From: Hypsibius dujardini
Lineage: Eukaryota; Tardigrada; Eutardigrada; Parachela; Hypsibiidae
Assembly: GCA_001579985.1 (NCBI GenBank)
Contig: LRSR01004454.1
Location: 23,463 to 87,462 of the forward strand
Direction of reading: 5' to 3'
Length of the DNA stretch: 64,000 nucleotides
Position numbers and translations under genes: made by a program. Position 1 is the first letter of the stretch. Each line of letters begins with the position of its first letter. Of this stretch, positions 57,990-64,000 are shown in pieces. The notes below the pieces were generated by a model. That model was not told where the DNA came from. It saw only the letters and a program-made list of their open reading frames with translations, and did not search any database.

Positions 57990-60137
57990 ATGGGCGTCCA
58001 GGACCAGGTGGTGGGGCAAGAGACGATCATTGCCACGAAAAGCCCCAGTATCGCCGTCGCAGACAACAACAAAAGCTGCAGTACCGTTGTGGCCGTACCG
58101 ATGGCGGCCGGCTCGGGATCCACCACCGACTACGACTACCTGGTGAAGCTGTTGGCCCTGGGAGACAGCGGGGTGGGAAAGACGAGCTTCCTGTGCCAGT
58201 ACACGGACGGCGTCTTCCAGAGCAGATTCGTATCAACAGTTGGCATCGACTTCCGGGAGAAACGTGTGGTAAGCAAGTAAAGCCTCAATTGATTGCTTGA
58301 TTGCCTTATAGTTTCACCAAGTTCCTTTAATTGATTTTTTATTGAGGGAATTTAGCGTGGGCAGTTTGATTGATTGTTGATTGGCTAATTACTTCAAAAC
58401 TGGAATGCCATTTAGCTCTTTGGAGATATGGTCTAGCTGCCAGTTTATGATGATTGGAATTCTAATGGGGTTGTGGCATTTTTTTGTGGACGAGGAAATG
58501 TGTGGGATGTCCCTTGTGAGCGCACATTGAGAACGTTTTAATCGTATATAATCGTATTGCTTCCGGGTAACTTAATTTCCCGCTTCGTCGCTCGTGCGTT
58601 TACTGCCCCCATCAAACGATTTTCCGTACTTCCCGTCATTTTCAGATCTATCGGTCGCCGGATAACGCTGCCCGCTCGCATCGCGTCCATCTGCAGCTGT
58701 GGGACACCGCCGGACAGGAACGGTCAGTCGCTTGATTTGATTGATTTGGTGGACTGATTTAATGGCATATTGCAATCGTTTAACAGCCATTGCGTTCCAT
58801 TGATTGATTGATTGTCTTTGTGTCTGCAAAATGAGTGAAGCCAAACTTGAATTAAATAATTCGAATTTAATGTTAACTAATATTAAGTAGATTTAGAAAG
58901 TATTAATAGAATCAAGGTAATCAGCTCCTAATCAGTTTTAAGAGACGAGTTGCCGAATTTTTAGCAGCATATGGAACTTATATATAGTATAAGTACAAGT
59001 TTATATTTATGTTCATGTAACTTAATTCTCAGTTCATTGCAAATTAGGTTTTCATTACGATGAATTCTTTTAATTCATATATTTATGTTTTTGTACACTA
59101 TTTATATTATATTCCTTCAAATTCAACCTTAAACGTATTTCAAATAAGAAAATTTAATAGGAGCTTTGATGATTAATTTCAATTGAATGATCAATTAATT
59201 AGACTTGAATATTATTGATTGAATTAAGACAACTGCTTATCAATATGAATTAAAATATGTCAGCATTTTTCCGGTCTATAGAACTGACAAGCTCGAACAT
59301 AATGATCAGTAAACTTGTAAATTTTCGTCTAATTTCATCGGTGGATTGATTGGTTAATACGTAAGTGTATGTAACTTTAGTCCTCCTCTCTGAACTTCTC
59401 TCTGACCTTTGCTTTGGTTTCAGGTTTCGCAGTCTGACGACGGCCTTTTTCCGCGACGCCATGGGGTTCCTGCTGTTGTTCGACGTGAGCAACGAGGACT
59501 CCTTCACCCACGTGCGCAGCTGGATGGAGCAGTTGCGGACCCACGCCGCCACCGAAACACCCGACATTGTGCTGTGCGGCAACAAGGCCGACCTCGAGTC
59601 TCGACGAAAGGTCTCCGAGGCGCGAGCGCGGGAATTTGCGAAGCTGCACGGGTAAGCTACCTTATTCATATATATATGTTCACTGGTTGGGGAGGGAGGG
59701 ACTCGATCCCCTAAGCGTATTAGCCGGCTCTCGGGTCCCCTCTCCCCATTTTCTCCTACACGACGCGATCCTCTAATGTCATCCGACTGGATCAAGCTGA
59801 TTTTCAATCGATTGGCTGCGCGCTCTTCAGATTGAGGGTTATTTGTCTTGCCATTTGCGCCGGGGAAAGTATGTGTGTGTGTGTGTGTGTGCGCGCCCAC
59901 TCGCCGCAAATTCATTAGCCGGCACTAATGATGCTTATTCAGGAGCGTTAATTTGCTCTGTATGGGCTTTTGTGGAAGGCGCGCGCGCCCACTAATTTTC
60001 ATCCCATTTCCTCTTTTTAAAGTCGTTCAAACTTTTGTCGACCATTTGCTAGAATTCTGTGTGATTTGTCCATCTGCCTGAATGTCTGTTGGTCCGTTGG
60101 GCTTTCATCTGCTGATCTATCTGTTGGTCTGGCTGTA

Positions 60138-60214
<77 letters not shown>

Positions 60215-62103
60215 TTCTGTTTGTCTGCCTGTCTCTCTGTCTGTATGATTGTGTGACTGAGTGGCTGGCTTTCTATATATCTGGTGATCTTTCCGTTCTT
60301 TTCCGAGCTGTATGCCGGCTTGTCTGGTTTTCATGTTTCTCTTTCGTTCATTTTCTGGTTTTCCAATCTAGCTGTCTGGCCTCCTGTTCGACTATCTGTA
60401 TATCTTTCTGACTACCTGACTGACTACCTTGTCTGTCGGTCTCATCTAAGTAATTGTGGTACTAATAATTGCCTTGTTGCTAAACTCTGTTTAAGTACCT
60501 TGCTGCCTTTTTTCATGCCCATGTGCCTATCTGTCTGTTCGGTTGTCTGTCCGTTCGATTGTCTGTCTGTTCGGTTGTCTGTCTGTTCGGTTGTCTGTCC
60601 GTTGGTATGTTGGCGCATCAATCTGGTTTCATGTCCTCTCACTGTTTGCTACCTGTCGCTGTGCCTGTCAGATCGTCTGTCTACAGATCGAAACTGATCG
60701 TCTGTCTGTGTCTGTCTGTTTTTCGTCCAACAATGCGGTCCTGGCTCCGCTATACTGCTTGCTTCGCCGGCGGTCTAGCACGCACTCCCAGACCGCTGAT
60801 GGGTTTAGTGGTGCAGTTACCGACTTCTAAACAGGCAGAGGATTTTTTAATGTGCGCCGCGTTCATTCATTTTATCTCCGTTATAACCATCCCTGTTTAT
60901 ATTGATTTACCATTTCTGCCTGCCTGCACACACACATAGAGATTGATGATGACTGACTGTATAGCACTCCCGTTTTTCGACATTGTCTGCAGGATGCCGT
61001 ACTTTGAGACAAGTGCCGCTTCGGGCCAGAACGTGTCCGCCTGCGTGGACAAACTGCTGGAGCTGGTGATGGTGCGAATGGACCAGGCGGTGGATAAGAA
61101 CCGCAAGGCCGGCACCGCCCGTCACAAGACCATCCGTCCGCATATTACTCTGCAGGTAATGTTCGTTATAAATGGTGCGTTTCAATTTCAGTCAAATGTA
61201 AACCAGATATAAATTTAATCATTTTTTTATAAATTCTGAAATGTTTTCTTTCGAAAACCCGATTTGTTTTAACAATTTTTTGGATTTTAGTTAGTGTATC
61301 CTTTTAGTTATAATTAGTAGTAATTATTAACTGAGCAATTCGACCTGTAAACGTTAAATGGTTAAATATCGGTATTATATTGCTCTGGTAAAAATATGGG
61401 CATTATATTCTTGCGACTTGAGAATAAACCATAAAATTTATATTTCTAATTTGTAATTTCAGTAGGAAAAATTCAAAGAAATGAAAGAAAGAATTAAAAA
61501 GAAAAATTATGTATATTATTAATTTATTAATGGCGTTTTTCAATTTCAATAAAAGGTAAACCAAATGTAAATTATATATTATTTTATTATTATTATTATA
61601 AACCCTCTTTCGAAAACCTCGTTTTTTTCTGCGCTAGACTTTTGGTTTTTAATTAGTGTGTCCTTTTAGTTGTAATTAGTAGTAATTATTAATTAACTAA
61701 TTCGACCTTTTAACATTAAGTGACGCCTGCGGGCACTTAGTTTCACTCAGGAAGACTGCGGATACTTAGTTTTCACTTAGTTTGTCCGCGGGTACGTAGT
61801 TTTAGTTATATTTAGTTTAGACTAAAACTTAGTTTTAGTTTTAAATAAAATTAATGCAGATCTGTTGCCATAAAAACCGATGTACTACACTAAAGAACTG
61901 TAGTGCAGTTTTCGACTTCAAGTTCCTGCGTTGATGCTTTTAATCTTAAATATTGATATTTTATTCTTGTGACTTTAGATAAAATAAAAAAAATTATATA
62001 GAAATTATGATTTTGCCATATTTTAACTAAAAGTAGTTACTGTCTGCAGGACTCACTGGAACCGCCGGATACCAAGCGAACCGGTTGCGGTGGATGGTGT
62101 TAG
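57990..62103 (+). CDS. Rab27: Rab27-like small GTPase, 266 aa
   Basis: Five exons: 57990-58268, 58646-58722, 59424-59651, 60993-61155, 62050-62103, all in frame to TAG. Rab27 GTPases bring secretory and lysosome-related vesicles to the plasma membrane. Motifs seen are [20 protein letters not shown] (P-loop), [11 protein letters not shown] (switch I), [20 protein letters not shown] (switch II), LCGNKADL (guanine specificity) and YFETSAASG. The text [18 protein letters not shown] and [16 protein letters not shown] is typical of Rab27 rather than other Rabs. A 46-residue N-terminal extension precedes DYDYL. An internal ATG at 58101 would give a start (MAAGSGSTT) closer to the usual Rab27 length. 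The protein ends TGCGGWC: two cysteines spaced by three residues, unlike the usual CxC or CC prenylation ends. Intron 3 contains about 18 perfect CTGT units (60137-60210). Confidence 0.93.
59871..59900. repeat. (TG)n/(CG) dinucleotide run in Rab27-like intron 3
   Basis: TATGTGTGTGTGTGTGTGTG at about 59871-59890 runs into GTGCGCGCCC. This is a simple dinucleotide microsatellite followed by a short alternating purine-pyrimidine CG stretch. A second GCGCGCGC run lies at about 59981-59988. Confidence 0.85.
60060..60720. repeat. CTGT repeat field in Rab27-like intron 3
   Basis: A perfect (CTGT)n array at about 60137-60210 is embedded in ~650 bases of degenerate CTGT/CTGC/GTTG sequence. Open frames across it read as Cys-Leu-Ser-Val repeats and are not genes. 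Confidence 0.9.
61725..61940. mobile_element. Family C element fragment in the last Rab27-like intron
   Basis: GCCTGCGGGCACTTAGTTTC, CTCAGGAAGACTGCGGATAC and TTAGTTTTCACTTAGTTTGT follow in the same order as one end of the element at 30216-30835. The inner part (GATGTACTACACTAAAGAAC, TTCGACTTCAAGTTCCTGCG) matches that element's middle in the opposite strand. Only one terminus was found, so it appears truncated. Confidence 0.7.
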
Positions 62104-63642
62104 ATCTCTCTCACGTATTCTAGAGGCGGCATTCCAGATTCAACGCCTCGCCCTGCTCGAACTCTCTCTCACTCTCATCGACAGACGTCCTCTCGTGTGT
62201 TTTCTCTCTCTCTCTCCCGTTTTTTCTCTCTCTGTGACCAGTAAAGATTATAAGGCCAAATTCCTGTGAATTGTCTGTGTTCTGTGGTAAATATGGCGTA
62301 AGAAGAGCTTATGTTTTGTAAATCACGCGATCACTGGAAGAGACGTTTTATATTTTCTGCTCTGGTCTGTGTGTGGTTTCCAAACTGTCTGTCTCTTAGT
62401 TCCGTAGTTTAATAGTATTTCACGTAATTTGTACTGCCGCTTTATCTCTTTCATTTGTTCTTGATAAATTGATAATTAATACAATATGTAGGGTATATTT
62501 GCTACCTCGTACTGTTTATTTCCATCAAACAGGTGTTGATCAAATACTTGAAACCGGTGTATTTTAGTGATCAAAACCAAGCTTTGTCTTTTTGCTTAGA
62601 AAAATTGTTTTACTAAACACGAATTGCATTTTATTTAAAATCAGAATCCTTATATTTAAATCTATGCATGTACTGAAATTAGTGGAATTCACTTCACTGA
62701 AAATTAGTACAAAAAATTTGTTCTGCAAAGCGAAAACAAATTAATTCAATTTAAAGTAATCATTTAATTAACCCTCTGGTTGCCGGGTGTTTTAGGTATA
62801 CGGGTAGTGCTGGGTCAGCCATGGTTCATTGGTATGGTCGTTGGCTAGGACCCTTTTTAATTTCGAAGCCCGGAATTTTTTTTTCAGCACGCACCGCAAG
62901 TTAGTATACATGCCATTTAAGTTTAAGCCAAGTTTGGCTTAATGAGTTCTCACCACTTCCGAAGGTTTTTTTCAAAAGTTTTTTTTACTTTATATTTTAC
63001 GGTTTTGTTAGAGGATCAAAGCAAAAAACCGTATCAAAAAAGTGCAAATGCTCGATGAGCAAATGGAGTTTGAAGGAATTAAGCCAGTGTAAGCTGACCG
63101 GCACTCAGAGGGCACTCAGAGGAAGCATAGCAAAAATATAAATAAATTCGACAGAGGCTCTTCTTCCTATTAAACAAACAACTTCATGATTTTTCCGCTC
63201 CATAAAAGATTGCATCTTTTTGTTGATATTAATTAATAAGAAGCACTTCTTAGGAATCTGAGAACTAATGTCCTGGCACAGAAATTCAAAACGATATCGT
63301 GTCTGACTTGTTTTACTTCCAATTTATTACTAGAGGTGTACGAGACACAGTTCACAGAAGTGCTAACAAAAACGAAATCCAGGGAATATAAAAATCAAAA
63401 CCACAACAACAAAGTGTTTCAGATGCACAAAATTTACACGAAAAAAAGAACGACTGGACATTCGTAATCAATTCAGGCAGTCTTGACCGCTGCCAAACAA
63501 TAAAAAGGGAGTATCGAGAGACAGCAAGCCGAAGAGCTCGAAAGAATGAGGAAGCACGAGGCTATATCAAGGATGACTTTAGGAAAATACCTTGGCGCAT
63601 GGAAGAACCCAACAGTATCTGGATGTGAGAGGGCGCCAACGG
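62104..63642. other. 3' flank of the Rab27-like gene and convergent spacer
   Basis: It starts with CT-rich sequence (CTCTCTCTCTCTCCCG near 62203-62218), probably 3' UTR. I did not identify a clear AATAAA within the first 250 bases. A direct repeat GGCACTCAGAG occurs twice near 63101-63122. No gene is seen up to the convergent reverse-strand gene. Confidence 0.4.
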
Positions 63643-64000
63643 CTAGCCGCTTCTAACTGGAAGGCCGGTTATCGTCGGGTCGAGTCCCGAGACAGTCGTC
63701 ACGTCGATACCCAGCGTGGCCAGGAATTTGGTCAGCTTAAAGACGTATACGGCGTCCAGCTGATCGAGGATGGCCTGCCGGTCGACATCCAGCTGCTGCT
63801 GATATTCCCGCTGCAACTCCAGTCGCACGTCAGCTACTAAGTGAGAAACGACAGAGAGTGAGGGAAAGAGACGGTAAGCGCGGGCATTCAATATTGAAGG
63901 AATGAGATGCTATGCTACTCCACCAATGTGGAATTGACAGCAGAGATGACGCAGGTGAAAACATACCTTTCTTGGCGATTAATTCCCGCACATAAGCGCG
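63643..64000 (-). CDS. 3' end of an unidentified gene (5'-partial)
   Basis: Two exons on the minus strand: from the window edge to 63967, then 63836-63643, joined by AAAG|GTATGT and CACTTAG|TAGC in phase 1 and ending in TAG. The ~75 C-terminal residues read RAYVRELIAKK, then VADVRLELQREYQQQLDVDR and AILDQLDAVYVFKLTKFLAT, then GIDVTTVSGLDPTITGLPV. The first half is charged and helix-like, possibly coiled coil. The codons are GC-rich against AT-rich flanks, which supports a real gene. I do not recognise the family from this fragment. Confidence 0.6.

Noticed and set aside
60060-60700. Long open frames reading as Cys-Leu-Ser-Val repeats (also at 106-417, 2610-3237 reverse, 7862-8072, 11425-11925, 26978-27246 reverse, 53465-53647)
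   Set aside because: They are translations of CTGT/CAGA tetranucleotide repeats inside introns and have no start context or homology.
1-64000. tRNA, rRNA, CRISPR arrays, operons or bacterial promoters
   Set aside because: I saw no cloverleaf or spacer-repeat pattern. The gene structure is plainly eukaryotic.

Overview
This is a window of animal nuclear DNA. Genes are split into many small exons with GT-AG introns, and I see no bacterial operon layout. Chitin-binding cuticle-type secreted proteins, a natriuretic-peptide-receptor-like family and a Rab27 point to an ecdysozoan. My best guess is a tardigrade, but that is an inference from gene families and compact introns and is not proven by the sequence.

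Layout. 1-12249 (+): the last ~2260 codons, in 28 exons, of midasin (MDN1), the giant AAA ATPase of 60S ribosome maturation; the 5' part lies outside the window. Eleven of its 27 introns here carry CTGT/CAGA repeats. 13281-14506 (+): a two-exon gene for a 124-aa secreted, neuropeptide-precursor-like protein with a Gly-Lys-Arg amidation site. 15377-16761 (-): a two-exon four-helix membrane protein. 19431-29252 (-): three tandem five-module genes for secreted proteins with one six-cysteine chitin-binding type-2 domain and a conserved C-terminal Cys-rich domain. The two upstream copies are intact; the most downstream one (19431-21893) has two nonsense codons and a damaged splice donor. 29909-31048 (-): a decayed secreted-protein gene with a PLD-like segment.

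34588-57063 (+): an array of natriuretic-peptide-receptor-like genes. Three are intact, each with 12 exons, an ectodomain, one membrane helix and a short tail, and no kinase-homology or cyclase domain. A fourth is a wreck at 39637-40060. Receptors 1 and 2 sit in a ~5.5-kb tandem duplication (about 34165-39694 and 46991-52584). Comparing the copies exposes two recent small DNA-transposon insertions in copy 2, one with a clean TA target duplication and an empty site in copy 1. 57990-62103 (+): a five-exon Rab27-like GTPase. 63643-64000 (-): the 3' end of an unidentified gene.

Spacers are AT-rich and hold many small inverted-repeat elements (several families), a dead Tc1/mariner transposase, large hairpins and microsatellites. 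All exon limits were read by hand from reading frame, GT-AG signals and comparison between paralogues; no transcript data were available.
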